This document shows, piece by piece, positions 1 to 12,404 of a stretch of DNA of 50,205 nt. Origin of the DNA: Zygnema cylindricum. Taxonomy: Eukaryota; Streptophyta; Zygnematophyceae; Zygnematales; Zygnemataceae. Location: contig JBBHKE010002207.1 of the NCBI GenBank assembly GCA_037447655.1, forward strand, positions 1-50,205, read 5' to 3'. The first letter of the stretch is position 1; each line of letters opens with the position of its first letter. The notes beneath the pieces are model-generated. The model was given only the letters and a program-made list of their open reading frames with translations. It was not told the origin of the DNA and did not search any database. The translations under genes were made by a program, and so were the position numbers.

Positions 1-3000
1 CGCGGTCATCGTGGATTTTTTTTCACTTTTCCACGCGGCCCATTTTTACTCGTTCTGTTTTCGAGAACTGTCCTCCCGGTGCAGGTTCTTAACAAACTGT
101 AGGGCTAGTGACGTGGCGTCTCGGATAAAAAGTGTAATAGCATCCGATGGTCTGAATTTACGCCTACAACCCTGGACATTTTTCTGTAATGATGTTTTCC
201 TTGGAAAAAAATAATTATGTACGAACCTGTACAAAACGATACCGCCGTCAGTAAAAAACCCCACTTTTTCGCTAATGGAAGTCCACCCTTAGTGTTAATA
301 ATACTAATTTGGCGCCCCTAAATTGTGTAATGTGATGTATTGGACGTCGTTGCTGATATGATATTGTACGTTTTTTTTTGACTTAACATCAATAGATATA
401 ATGGTCTGGTGTATTTGTATGGCAATCATCGCGATGTACCGAAAAACCACGATAAATAATAGGGCCGATAATCAGATAAAAAAAATCAAAAACCCCCTCC
501 CACTAAATACACTAAACTGGGTATTTCCGATAGTAAAGTGTACCAAATATGTCATTTCGTACTAAAACTACTCGTTATTTTGTATAAAAGTATAAGTAAA
601 GTTCTAGATAACGGTGTCGGCTGTGGTGAGTAGCTTCAACACTTTAAAGCTCACTCGTATTTTGTTTTTAATAACAAAGACGGGGGAAAATCATGGAAAC
701 CTATTCTCACATGTTTAAGTCAACAGAGGCTATAACGGCCACACTATGGGAACATGAATCTTTGTTAGTTATAAATGTGTGAATTTGGGTTATGGTTTGT
801 TAGCGTTAGGCCTATGAACCCAAAAAGAGTTAATAATACTATCTTTTTTACACTAATGATTTTGTTCACACATATACCAAACACGTTAGTTTACATACGT
901 ATACATACTATGGCGTACTATTTTTTACCGGAGATTCAAAAAGACTCTCTAAGGGTTTTAGCGCACAAAACCATCGTTTGATCATTTTTGGGTCCTCCTC
1001 CACGGAGCAATCGCTTCGTTCGACTTAGTAGATGGATACCTACCTCAAATAACCTCGGGGAGGAGGATAACCACCTATAAAACTTGTATAATCGCTTCAC
1101 GTGGATGAAATAGATTCGAGCCACGACACTATCAATTATGTTTCCAAAAAATGGAAAATTCGCGTGGTTTCGAACAGATCGGATGCACCAAAACCCAACA
1201 AAAAATCTTTGTTGGAAAATATTTGAAAGACGCTTTTAAAGTTGACATTTAAAAGGGAGCGATAAAAAAAACAAGTTTTCATTTCGAAAAGACAAGGATG
1301 TAAAAGTGGTCGTTCAAAAACACAAAGCATCTACGAAGAGAAATAAATTTTAATTCGTATGATAAAAATAGTACGCAAATAAAAAATGTACATCCAAATT
1401 GCACGATTTTCAAAATCCCCTTAAAAAAACTTTGGCCTACATAGCATCACTTGGAACACAACATTTTTGGGAGAGCTTTAGTACCAACAACACTTAATAA
1501 CAATTACTTTTAAATACAATTGCCATGAAATGAGCTCGTACAATTACTATCACATTTTGATGAAAACTTTGACTTATTGAACAATGTTGTAGTCTATCGT
1601 TTGAACCCTGTCACGGTTATACTATAACATATTAGCAAATTCTAGGCCGTTCGAACATTCAAATTTTAAAATTTAGACAGCAATATAAGTGTTGTTGAAA
1701 TAGTCTTACCTCAGAGGGGAAAATGTTATTTTCAATGTATGTGGTTGTAAACCATCTAAAAAGCAATTATTGCCTAAGACGAATCATGTTCCGACATGAA
1801 AATAAAGACATTGTTTCAAATATATATAAAATACAAGCAAAGTTTAACACTTGGAATAAAAAACACACAAAAAATAAGTACGCAATACATTAACACAAAA
1901 CACTACTCTTTACATAAAAAATAAGTGGAGACTAAGACTATCCCACACTAAATTTTGAATTACAAAAATCATCTATATTGAACGAGTCCCGAGGCGGTGA
2001 AGGTCAAACTCCACAATCATCATTCACTACTGTATTTTCTCAAATATAGCTCGAAACTTAGGTAAGCTGAACGGCGCAAAACACGCTAAGGGTGTAAAGT
2101 AAACTTGAGATGGGAGGAAGGCTACGAGTTCCTCTACCGTGAAATAATCGTGAAGCCTAATTACGTAAGTGTTAAAGTATAGTTTCAGTTGTATAATTCA
2201 TGATCCGTACTTTTCGAATATAATTGTGCGTACGCTATTTTTAGTATGGTAGTGTCTTTTCACGTCCCCTTTATCGGTTCATGTAGTTTTGTTGTTCGTG
2301 TATGGTACACTTTCACTAGCCGAACACCTTTTATAATAATTGTAATTATTTTGTCTCTTAACTTAGTGTAACGTCATTTTCGTTGATTACGTCAATCCCA
2401 CCTTTTCACGCGTACGTTCAAGTGTACCTCTACATTATTTATTGTGGATTTTTATTTTTGTTGTTTCAAATTCCATGTACGAAAAATTATTTTTGCTCAT
2501 AACTTTAACGTTTGCTGACTTTTAAATTGGCCGTCCCTAGTTGTACCTTTTTGTCTTGTGCTGCAGATTATTGGTGGACATCATCAACTGAATTCACTCA
2601 ATATGAGTTAAATTATTGTAGCAATTCATTTTGTATGCCACTTTGTTTTTTTTTCTAGTTAAAGAGATTGGTATTATTAAAAAACTTTCCGCAGGGTAAC
2701 ACCTTCGCGAGTTTCCCATAATCTTAATGGAAAAGGAAGGGAAGCCAAAATTAGAAGCAACATTTTTTTGTGGATAATTGGAATCTTCTTGAAACAACCT
2801 CATTAAGTAAACGTCATTTCTGGTTAGTATGGGTCGAACGTTTAGTCACAAAGATTGTTAATGAAATTAGATATCGTTTACAAAATAAGATTTAATTTGA
2901 ATAGCGCTCATTCGGCCTTATCATTGTCCTTCAACATAAGGTGAGAATGCGCCCTTATATCCATGATGATGGAAGCCACTAATCCTTTATTGATCTGTGG

Positions 3001-3067
3001 TCCGATTGATCGTGGAGCCAGATTTGAAGCGCTGATTTATCTGCTGTTTTATGAAAGTTATAATGAT
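1..3067. other. AT-rich left flank, no gene recognised
   Basis: About 3 kb with only short chance reading frames and no domain I recognise. One recurring word group is visible: 240-330 (a CCCCACTTTT core, then a TTTGGCGCCCC word) reappears on the same strand near 5,320-5,400, and inverted near 33,110-33,160. This suggests the remnant of a dispersed repeat. I see no TATA box paired with a plausible coding exon. Confidence 0.5.
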
Positions 3068-3480
3068 TATCGTGCAGTAATTATTGAGCAACGTCTACCT
3101 TTAGAGAATATGATCGACAAGTAGGCACAAATTCGCTCCGAAACTTTCGTGCCGACTGTTGAACTATATTCTACCCGTCGGTCTATCTGCTATTCGATTG
3201 CATTTTAAATTCTCATCGTGCAGTTCACAACGAGCCACATCTACCCTTGGAAACTAAAGCCGACAAGTAGGCGAAAAATACAGTACGCTTCGAATCTTTG
3301 ATCCGGACTATGTTTCACGTGTCTTTTATTTTATTGCAGTTTTAATGCTCATCGTGCAGTTGTTTAAAAGCCACGTCAGCCTCTACGTCAATCTGAGTCG
3401 ACAGAGGCAAAAATACGCTTCGAATCTTCCAAGCGGACAATCTCGGATGACGTCGATAGCACTGACAATGCAAGGACATT
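3068..3480. repeat. Degenerate tandem repeat, ~140-bp unit, three copies
   Basis: Three successive units each begin with CGTGCAG (3,071, 3,217 and 3,353, spaced 146 and 136 bp). Each then has a segment resembling AGCCACATCTACCCTT, a GACAAGTAGGC-like segment, and ATACGCTTCGAATCTT or a close variant. The copies are diverged with small indels, so the array is old. No reading frame persists across units. A shorter related word pair (GGATGTAACGGTCAACG) lies at 3,508-3,534 and again at 3,944-3,971. Confidence 0.7.
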
Positions 3481-4254
3481 TTGTCACTTTTAGCAGCACG
3501 TGACTCACCGCAATTGGATGTAACGGTCAACGATTAAAAATCAATGCCAGCGTGACACGGCTGAGCGGAATTGCTGCAGTGTATGTATGAGCGTAATTGT
3601 AACGGTTCGATTGACATTGTAGCGAGGAGCCCCTCCGTTACAGATAAAAACAAAACAGTGGACCAATAAAATCCTGTCGTTGGCTACATTCATTGGATAC
3701 GACAGACTTAACGAAGTGGGTCTTCGTCACAATTTCAGCTTACCCTAATTTAGAGATTATGATTTGTCTTTTAGTGGAGATCGTCCTTTTTCCGGCTGTT
3801 CCAATATGCGAACACAAAAGCAGTCACCTAACTTTCGTGATATTTGTAGACGATGTTTGTTTTTTGCGATATCGTACTTTGTTTATAATTGTCTTATCCT
3901 AAACGACAAGGTTTGTTTGACACTTCTTGCGCTACGTGGTTTTCCGCAAATGGATGTAATGGTCAACGCTTGAGAACCATTGGTAGGTGCACAATGATAC
4001 TCCACAAACATAGGACAATCGCACCTGTGTTACCCAATTTAAAATTCTTTGGATTATAAGTACACCGGGAACTGCTATTAGCGTAGAGAAATTAATAGTG
4101 GAAGGAAAAACATAAAATTACTGAAGGTATTAAGGGTTTAACGACCTAAAGCCAACAAAATGGTAAGGCCTCGATTCCATTATTCGGTCCCAGTAAAAGT
4201 ACGGACACATCTAATGACAGGTTTACTGGTAGTGCGATCCATTTTGTCAGGCGT
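3481..4254. other. Non-coding stretch between repeats
   Basis: Contains the dispersed word pair noted at 3,508 and 3,944. At 4,060-4,090 there is a degenerate outward end of the TACACCG TIR family (GTACACCGGGAACTGCTATTAGCG). No coding exon is recognised. Confidence 0.45.
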
Positions 4255-4817
4255 TACACCGCCAATCGCTATTAGCTTAGTGTACGCTAACCCCGTCCCG
4301 CTTTTTTTTTTTTAATCCTCAAATAGCGTAGTTTATTCTATTTTATCTTTTACTCTATTTAGGGTTATTTTCCAAGAACCGTACAAAACGAAATTACGTT
4401 GTCTCTTAAATAGAGTGGTACACGGTCAGTGTCAGACCGTACATAAATGTACCTTTTTTAAGTTAAAAAGTAAAATAAATTAGTTTTAGTAACCGCGGAC
4501 GCATGAGAATGTGCGTTCTAAAAAGGGAAAAAAACCAGGGCGTTAAAAATCCCGTTCGCACATATTCGTCCGACAGCCGCGTTTCGACCGTGTGAACCTA
4601 CGATTTGTGTGCGATTTGTCAGATTTTGTACGGTGACCTATATTAGTGTAAGCATGTTTGCAACCGACATTTTTTTTTTCAAAGATCCAAATTACCATAA
4701 TTAAACAATTAGAATGTATGTTTTTTTTCAAAATTTCAAAATTCTTAATTAGCGTAAACCACGGTAATTTTTCATACACGCTAAAGAAACTTATACGCTA
4801 ATAGCGATGGCGGTGTA
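4255..4817. mobile_element. TIR element (MITE-like), TACACCG family, copy M1
   Basis: The left end TACACCGCCAATCGCTATTA and the right end TAATAGCGATGGCGGTGTA are inverted complements with one indel, and both outer ends carry TA. The interior (4,380-4,510) is recognisably related to 47,870-48,000 of copy M6: a GTCAGACCGTACATA block, a TGTACCTTTT block, and a word resembling AGCATAGGAACGTGCG. There is no transposase frame, so it is non-autonomous. The TA ends suggest a Tc1/mariner-type duplication, but this is inferred because the TA may be part of the TIR. Confidence 0.75.
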
Positions 4818-5685
4818 GTGTAGATATTTTGAAAATCTAAAAACATTATTCAAACGGAAAATCTGAACGAAATATCTCTACTAGTGGAGGTAGTTAATGA
4901 TTCTTACGAAAATTTTGCGGCTATATTTTAATTTTGAAAATGGAAATCAAAATTTTGAAACGGAATGGCAAAAAAGATGCGGCAACTTTGGAGGTCGGTG
5001 GATGTCAAACGGAGCGTGCGAGGATACTTTCGGTTGACCTACATCTAGCGTGGTAAGAGGCACATAGTCTGTACGACGTGTAGGCATGTGATTGCCTGTT
5101 TGAGGTGGATATTTTTTTGGTTTTTCACGTATACCAATAGTACACGACCAGTGTGAAGCAACTCTCCTCGCGAAGAGAGTTTCTTCACACAGGATGATAT
5201 ACGCAATTGCTTTGCGGAACTGAAAAAAGTGAAACATCCAACGGTCAACACATACATCTATAGTTGTGGAGCATCCTTGCAGCTATCCAATAAACATGTT
5301 TCATCTAAAAAAAAATGGTACGAATCCGTACGAAAATGTACGGTGTCCAGTAAACAACCCCACTTTTCCTCTAATAGAATCTTACCCTAAGACGAAGTTA
5401 ACATACCGCGTGTTGTGTACTGGATAGCGCATCGCGTAGCGCAGAAAGTGCAATCACGGGACAGTATAGTCATTCACTTGTAAATTGTGTTTCGTATCAA
5501 GGGCCCCTAGTCGATGTTTGATATGTACTTAAGTCTAAGTAGTATATAATTGGTGTGTCGGTACGACAAATCGAGAATCTCAATATCGCAATGTTTTAGT
5601 GATATATCGCCACAAATAACCAATATATTCATACCGTGATAAATCGAAGCAACTTTGGGTTTCAATTTTTTTTATGCCCACACAT
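4818..5685. other. Non-coding flank left of the retrotransposon island
   Basis: No gene recognised. 5,295-5,400 carries the CCCCACTTTT-containing dispersed repeat also present at 240-330. The five bases before element A are ACACA. They do not match the five bases after the right-hand A-family LTR end (CAAAG), so no target-site duplication is visible. Confidence 0.5.
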
Positions 5686-6651
5686 GTAACGGTGATAGCG
5701 GATCGAACTTGTTTATAAATGGATATTTAGGTGTTATGATTATAGAGTACTAAAATTGGTAGACGTCCGCGAAAGAATCACGCTATTTGGAGTTATATTT
5801 TAAAAGTTATAGCGATGGGTGTATTTAGGTGACAGCGTGGGGTCTAAATAACAAGTGGGTATCATTGAAACGGGTTAAGGGTCAAATTAGTACCGAAATT
5901 ACGCGCGTAAGTTTCATAAAGTTCTAATGAAACGTTTAGTATGCACGGTGCTTCGTTTCGTACAAATTTTAGTACGAAACGTCACTTTCACTTAAGGGAA
6001 TTTCGTAGGAAGTTTCGCGTGCGAAATTTGTCATGCACGATCGTGCGAAGTCGCGTTTCGTTTGGCGCGCAATTTTGCACGTAAATGTTACGTAGTGAAA
6101 CGTAACGTTTGATTAGTTAGTAAAGTGCTAAGTAGTTAGTAAGAGATTTCGCACGTTTTTGCATTGGTCAGTCTGAGTCTTTGATGATCAATGATTGGCC
6201 CAAGTAAAAGCTTGTTAAAACGGAGCGTTGACTCTGGCCTGGCGAGTCCAGGGCGATGATGGATAAATAGTGAAGTGTAAGAGGAGAGTAGACATCTTTT
6301 CCTTTGGAAAACTTGTGGAAATTCCGGCTGATCTTGGTCCTGAGCGATTAATACCAAATTGGAGAAAAGGCATTTTGCATTGAAATCTCTTACTAACTAA
6401 ATAGTGTTTTAGTAGTTAAGAGATAGAATAATTAAGAGTGGAGAGTAGTGGAAAATACTTTAATAAGAAGGGTTGAGCCACGAGGGCAAGAGACCAAGCT
6501 AATGTTATGTGGACAGAAGCTTCTTCTAATTTAAAGTTTATCCTTATGTGAGTGTTGTCAAATGTGGATGTGTATTTTCCAATGTGTGGAATGTGTGGTT
6601 GGAATTGTTTGTAGTAATGGGATTTTCTGAGAGGTAGGAGATCCTGTTACA
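5686..6651 (+). repeat. Element A 5' LTR
   Basis: Begins TGTAAC and ends GTTACA, the usual TG...CA with a short inverted repeat, and is 966 bp long. Its first ~110 bp match 12,405-12,510, and 6,059-6,651 match 17,112-17,667. The U3 holds a 10-bp inverted repeat (CGTTTCGTAC at 5,954, GTACGAAACG at 5,972, 8-nt loop). A GTTACG...CGTAAC pair at 6,087-6,106 is kept in the right-hand copy. Confidence 0.88.
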
Positions 6652-6653
6652 TA

Positions 6654-6665
6654 TGGTATCAGAGC
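6654..6665 (+). promoter_or_regulatory. Primer binding site of element A (initiator Met tRNA)
   Basis: TGGTATCAGAGC lies two bases after the LTR end. It is the standard plant LTR-retrotransposon primer site, complementary to the 3' end of initiator methionine tRNA. It fixes the LTR boundary and the element's strand. Confidence 0.92.
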
Positions 6666-7380
6666 TTTGGTTAGAAACCAGGGAGAAGTTTGCTCACCCG
6701 AAAATCGATTGCCGTGACCGGTGAGGGTGCTCTAACCTGTGTCGGTAGAACCACAATGTGAATTGGTAGGGGATTGGAGGGAAACTGAGTGATCACACAG
6801 CCAGCGGCCGCTGGTTAGATGTGGGGCGTGCTCAGGTCCTAAGGACTAAGGCGGGGTGGGCAGTGTAGCCACCGCTGAAGCTCACTCCAATTACCTAGAG
6901 GCCAAACAAACTTGCCTTCTCCTAGCAATGATTCATGTGTAGAGGGAGGGCTTGTGCCATGAAGGGTGAGGATGTGAGGATTATAGAACAAAAGATCCTG
7001 ATGTAGTGGGAAATGGGGAATTTGCTGATGGTGGAGGAGGAAAGTGGAGCACTTTACTTCTTCAAGAGCAAAGGAGTCCAGAAATGACTCAAAACTTTTC
7101 AAACCCGAAATTGTTACCTTTGATTGCTTTCAATTTTGTTGTTGCAAAATTTGTGGGGAAATTCTTACCTTCTGTTGCAATGTGGGAAATTGAAAATTTG
7201 AATTTGTACTAACTTATTGTCAATGTCTTTTTAATTTCTCAGATCTTGATCTTTTCAAAGGAATTGTTAAGGAGAAGAAGTCTCAGATTGGAGCAACCAG
7301 AGGACTTCAAATCTGCAGCAATTTTTTTTTTTGGGAAATTATATTCTATCTTTCTTTTACTCAATTTCATTTTCGTGATA
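6666..7380 (+). other. Element A untranslated leader
   Basis: About 715 bp between the primer site and the gag ATG, with no conserved frame. A pyrimidine tract ending in CAG (about 7,229-7,243) looks like a splice acceptor, so the leader might be spliced, but no matching donor stands out. Confidence 0.5.
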
Positions 7381-8696
7381 ATGGCAAATTCTGCATGGAA
7401 ACGTGAAATAGAAAATGCCTTGAATGTTTTGAGGAAACGTACTGTAAAATTGGTAAAAAGATTTAATAATCATTCTGCTGCTGTAGAAGAACAAATTTTC
7501 CAATTAAAAAGTGAATTTAAAGTTGTTAAAGAAAATGGGAATGTTTCAAATGAGAAATTGGATGAGCTCATTAATTTAATTCAGGCAAAGAATGATGTTA
7601 ATGACCAAAAGGGTGAGAGTAGTAAAAGAAATGCCAGTTTTAGGGAGGATGATCATGATAGACCTAAGAAGATAAGGGATCTGAAATTGTCTATTAGTGA
7701 GGCACCATCGTTTGATGGTAAGAGGATCGATGAGTTGGATGCTTGGATTTTTCATATGGAGTATTATTTGGAGTCTAGAAATTGCGATCGTGATGATTAC
7801 ACTTCTTTTGCAGTTAGTTGTCTGAAAGGCGATGCTCAAATTTGGTATTATACTCAGAGAAGGTCTAAATTGATTCCTGATAATGCTGATTGGGAAACTT
7901 TTAAAACCGCGATCAAATCGCGTTTCTTGTCTGTCACTTTTAAATCCAGAATGGAAGAAAAGTGGTTGAATTGTAAGCAGACTGGATCTGTGAAGGATTA
8001 TATTGTGGAATTTGACTCATCTAGTATTCATGTCATAGGTTTGACTGATGAAATGGCTAAGTTACATTTCTTAAACTATCTCAATCATATACTGAAATCA
8101 GAACTAAAACATCAAAATTTTAATAATTTGAAGGAATTACAAGATAAATCATTGGAATTAGAGGACCAGTTGGGGTATAATCGGGAAACTCGATCACTCA
8201 GGGGTAATTTGAATGAAGTATCAGAGTGTGATGAGGAAGAATTTGTTGAAGAGGGTCTGAATGCTGGTCTGGTCAATAGGCAAAATATCTTCAGGGGAAA
8301 TCAGAGGGGTGGACAAAGTGTTAATGCAGGAAACAAATTTAACAATAGAGGGGGATACATTAAGAGTTCTAAACCGAGCATTAATACTCAGAAGTCTAAC
8401 CTTACCATACCCACGTGCACTATTTGTCAGAAAGGGGTCATAGAGCATTTGAGTGTGCACAACTGAAAAAGATTAACTGTTATAACTGTGGAGAGGAGGG
8501 ACATTTCAGTAGAGAGTGCACAAAACCCAAAAAAAAAATCACTTGTTTCAAATGCGGTGGTCCAGATCATTACGCTAAGGACTGTACAGATAAAGGTTCT
8601 CTAAAAACAGTCGATATAAATGAAGGTCTCCAAGAGGATATTATATTATACCTAGCTGAGCAGGAAGCCCAAGAGGTGGGAAACGGAAAGGACTAA
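7381..8696 (+). pseudogene. gag: Element A gag (capsid plus zinc knuckles), frameshifted
   Basis: The ATG at 7,381 starts an N-terminal coiled-coil-like region followed by a retrotransposon capsid domain (motifs PSFDGKRIDELDAWI, AQIWYY, SVKDYIVEFD). It runs to a stop at 8,466. The frame then shifts, and 8,415-8,696 encodes CCHC knuckles CYNCGEEGHFSREC and CFKCGGPDHYAKDC. A first knuckle is split by the shift: CTIC lies in the first frame and GHRAFEC in the second, which fits loss of one base near 8,435-8,440. Gag would package the element RNA into a cytoplasmic particle. The open frame reaches further upstream, but 7,381 is the first ATG with a gag-like product. Confidence 0.85.
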
Positions 8697-8710
8697 CTGA
8701 AAGTCCTTAG

Positions 8711-9175
8711 TTGAGTCAACCAAATCCAGATGTTAATGAGTTAACTTTGGAGGGCAAATTAATTAATGGAAAGGCTAGGATAGCTGAATTTATTATGATT
8801 CTTGCCACACTGCATAGTTTGAAGAATCCTTCGGATGAAATCCTCAACAACAGACTTATGTTTGGACAGTTAAGTAATGAGGACACCAGACACAGTTTGA
8901 TTAGATTCGAGTCTTTAGTGGAGGGAAAATCATTAAGAATAATGGTCGATTCAGGTGCTACACATAATTTTATTTCGCATAAGTTTGTAGAGAAAAACAA
9001 AATTCCTACTGTCATAAGGGAAAAACCTTTACATGTTCAAGTGGCAAATGGTAATAAATCCACATTAGACTTACAAACTGACACAATTGAAGTGGATATT
9101 CAGGGTCATAAAATGAAAGTTGTGTGTGAAATAATGAATTTAGGAAGTGAGGAACTAATTCTGAGAAAGCCTTAG
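8711..9175 (+). pseudogene. Element A retroviral-type aspartic protease
   Basis: The active-site triad appears as MVDSGATHNFIS near 8,942-8,977, followed by a VQVANG flap-like strand and the hydrophobic segment ending in ELILRKP. In relatives this releases gag and pol products. A TAG at 9,173-9,175 ends the frame where related elements continue into RT (ILG.DWL-like motif), and the same frame reopens at 9,224. The protease motif itself is intact; the polyprotein is not. Confidence 0.82.
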
Positions 9176-9223
9176 TTAACAGAACATAATCCTGAAATTA
9201 ATTGGGAAATTAACACTTTAAAA

Positions 9224-10199
9224 GTGAAGTCTGAAAACGGCTGGAAGGTTTTGCAAGCATTATCTCCTAAGAAATTGCATAGGAATCATATAAATAACAT
9301 AACCAGATTGGGAGTGGAAGGTTTGATATCTGCTAAACAATTTAAAAAACACTTAAAAGATAAAACGAATCATGTTTTCTTGTTATTATTAACTGAGGCA
9401 TTTATTGATGAAGGGGGGGGAGAAAACACTAACATTGGTGTCATCCCTAAATCAGACACCACTAAAACTTTCAAAAAACTAAAATCTGATTTTGTAACTG
9501 ACATTAATACATCTGATGTCGCTGTTAAAAATTTGATTTTTGAATTTCAAGATGTTTTCCCAAGTGATTTACCCCCAGGAAGGCCACCTTCCCGAGATGT
9601 AGAACATGTTATTAACCTTGAACTTGGATGTAATCCTCCGGTCACAGGAATTTATAAACATAGTTTCTTTGAGCACGAGGAGTTACAAAAACAGATCAAG
9701 GAACTCCTAGAGAAAGGATATATTCAGCCAGCAAATCACTGTATCGAGCACTAGTTCTTTTCGTGAAAAAGAAGGACGGAACTTGAGAATGTGTGTCGAT
9801 TATCGTAGTTTGAACAAGATTACGGTGAAAGATAAGTATCCGTTACCTTTAATTTCTGATTTGATAGATCGTTTAAAAGGTGCTAAAGTATTTTCGTTGA
9901 TTGACCTGCGTAGTGGCTTTAATCAGGTGCCAATTAGAATTAAAGATGTTGATAAAACTGCTTTCAGGACTAGGGTGGGTCATTTCGAATAGATAGTGAT
10001 GCCATTCGGCTTAACGAATGCACGACCTATTTACCAAAGATTAATGAACCAAACTTTTTCAGATTACATAGATGAGTTTGTCCAAATGTTTATAGACAAT
10101 ATTTTAGTTTACACTGAATCTACAGAACAACATGTAATTCATTTAAAAAGAGTGTTGGAAAAGTTAAGGAAAATTATATGGAAAATTGTCAAAATCTAG
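9224..10199 (+). pseudogene. Element A reverse transcriptase, broken
   Basis: 9,224-9,754 carries the linker and start of RT ([24 protein letters not shown]). The frame then shifts to 9,783-10,199 with [32 protein letters not shown] and MPFGLTNA, interrupted by a stop before 9,996. The catalytic YXDD box reads FIDN: the second catalytic Asp is Asn. That, with the stops and shifts, makes the enzyme dead. It would convert element RNA to cDNA in functional relatives. Confidence 0.88.
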
Positions 10200-10738
10200 T
10201 TTTCTTAAAAGTGAACAATTATTTTTGGGACATATAGTTAGTGGGGAATGTGTTAAAACAGATCCATCGAAAATTTTAGCAATCCAAAATTGGAAACAAC
10301 CTACTAATGTCACAGAAGTTAGATCGTTTTTGGGATTGGCCACTTTTTACAGGAAATTTATTAGGAACTTCAGTATGATCGCCGCGCCTTTGACGGATTT
10401 ACTTCGGGAGAAGGAGACGTTTGTGTGGGGAGCTGGTGAGGAGGGAGCATTCGAGGAATTAAAAGGGAAGTTGACCTCTGCCCCTACGCTGGTGTATTTT
10501 GACCCTGCCGGGGAATGAATTTAAAGTTCTGATCACCACAGATGCATCTGATAAAGGTCTAGGTGCAGTCATAAGTCAAAAAGTTGGCAAACACTTTCAT
10601 CCTATTGCTTTTGAGTCCAGAAAATTCAATGATGCTGAAAAAAACTATACAGCACAGGAAAATGAATTACTTGCAATTGTACATGCATTGGTGAAATGGC
10701 GTTGTTATTTCCATAATAAAGAATTTACAGTTCACTGA
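10186..10738 (+). pseudogene. Element A RT thumb and RNase H
   Basis: 10,186-10,518 encodes the RT connection (FLGHIVSGECVKTDPSKI, VRSFLGLATFYRKFI). After a further shift, 10,499-10,738 encodes RNase H with TTDASDKGLGAVISQ, HPIAFESRKF and NYTAQENELLAIVHAL. The Asp of TTDAS and the Glu of QENELL are catalytic-type residues and are retained. The frame stops at 10,738, where relatives continue to the DH..L motif. Confidence 0.85.
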
Positions 10739-10774
10739 CTCTCTTATTTACAGAGATTAAGTGATGCGTAGATT

Positions 10775-11815
10775 ATGACTGGCAGACCGGTTAGGTGGTT
10801 GCAAAAATTAGCATTTTTCAAATTTAATGTCAAACATATTCCTGGGAAGACAAATGTAGTCGCATATCTATTATGTAGATGTTTTGAAATAAGTGTTATG
10901 GTTCAAGATGAATTGTTTTTAGATACGGTTAGAAATGGTTATGATAAAGATCCTTATTTTGTTGTGATTTGCAAGAATATTTCGGGAGGGAATTCTGACC
11001 CATTCAATGAGAGGCATGTCAAAAACTTTAGACTAAAGGATGGTTTATTGTATTTGCAAATTGGGGATAGATTATGCATTCCTGAAGTGGGAGACTTAAG
11101 AAAACAAATTTTACGGGAACCTCATGAGCATTTAGGACATCTGGGTCGAGATAAAACTCTTAGTCAATTGCAAAGTAGATTGTTTTGGCTTGGGATGGCA
11201 AAGGAGGTGTCAAAACACGTGGAAAGTTGTGTCTCTTGCCAACAGAGTAAACCTAGTACCCAAAAACCTAAAGGTCTCTTAAAACCTTTGGATATCCCCG
11301 AAAGACCGTGGGAATCTGTCAGTATGGATTTTATTGTCAGGTTGCCTGCTACATCTAAAAGGAATGACAGTATCATGGTCGTAGTTGATAGGTTTAATAA
11401 AATGGCAATCTTTATCCCTTGCAAAACCACTTATTCAGTTGTAGATATTGCAAAGTTATATTTTGAAAACATGGTCAGACATCATGGAGTCCCTCTATCT
11501 ATAGTCAGTAATAGAGATTCTAAATTTACGTCTGCTTTTTGGAAAGAATTACAGCATTATTTAGGCTCTGAATTGAAAATGAGTACCGCTTACCATCTTC
11601 AAACAGATGGACAGACAGAAAGGATGAACCGTACACTAGAGGAAATGCTTAGGACTGTTTGCAGTAGAGTTCAGAACACATGGGAATCTAAACTGCCATT
11701 AATCAAATTTGCATACAATTCATGTAAGCATGCTAGTACAGGATTCTCACCATTTAAAGTTGCATACGGATACCAACCTAGAGAAGCATTGGACTTAATA
11801 ACAGGGGTCACTTAA
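10775..11815 (+). pseudogene. Element A integrase
   Basis: One 346-codon frame. The end of RNase H (VKHIPGKTNVVAYLL) is followed by an HHCC zinc domain (HEHLGHLG...CVSC) and the core with SMDFIVRLP, then VSNRDSKF where relatives have VSDRD, and NRTLEEML. The middle catalytic Asp is probably Asn. A GPY/F-type C-terminal region would follow but is interrupted after 11,815. In active relatives this joins cDNA to host DNA. It is the longest surviving pol segment of element A. Confidence 0.88.
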
Positions 11816-12061
11816 GAGAATAGAGGTTATGGAATAGAGTTTTGGGAATACGTTCAAACAGTTTGAAAAACTGTCCGGGATGCATTAGTAGAGGCATAAA
11901 TGAGGCAAAAATTAAATGTTAACCGCAAACGAGGTGATTGGGTGTTACGCACAGGTGACAAGGTTTGGCTTTCTACAACTCATTACAAGTGCAAGATTGA
12001 GAGACAATTGGATCGTACGTAGATATTTGCTCCAAAGTACATTGGACCATTTACTGTAAAA

Positions 12062-12355
12062 TTGGACTTTTCGGCTTCAACAAAAATTCATCTAGTGATA
12101 CACATCAGCCAATTGAAACCGGCAAATCTTCGACCAACTGAAGGAGAATTTGAATTGGATCCCTCAATAATTATAGAACCTGAAGTTCACAGATGGGTAA
12201 TAGATTGGGTTGGTCAACGGTTCAAGGTCGGCGATACTATATTTTGGCAAGTGCATTATCTAGGAAGGCCTGAGGATGAGTTGACATTAGAGGATAAAAA
12301 TTCTGAGTTTTTACAAAGGTATTGGATGGATAATAATATAGAAGTCCTGTCTTGA
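12062..12355 (+). pseudogene. Element A integrase tail / chromodomain-like segment
   Basis: Encodes KIHLVIHISQLKPA, the hallmark of the end of gypsy integrase (relatives: KIHPVFHVSQLK). It is followed by about 60 residues where chromoviruses carry a chromodomain. Only a loose match remains (VIDWVGQRF...WQVHYLGRPEDELTLE). I call it chromodomain-like with low certainty. The frame ends in TGA shortly before the polypurine tract. Confidence 0.6.
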
Positions 12356-12386
12356 TAATTAAAGGTGTTTTAACTGAGGTCAGTTG

Positions 12387-12404
12387 AAAATAAGGAGGGG
12401 ATGA
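12387..12404 (+). promoter_or_regulatory. Polypurine tract of element A
   Basis: AAAATAAGGAGGGGATGA directly precedes TGTAAC at 12,405. This is the expected plus-strand primer next to the 3' LTR and confirms the boundary. Confidence 0.85.

Noticed and set aside
7246-7380. Upstream extension of the element A gag frame
   Set aside because: It lacks an ATG. The first ATG at 7,381 gives a standard gag start.
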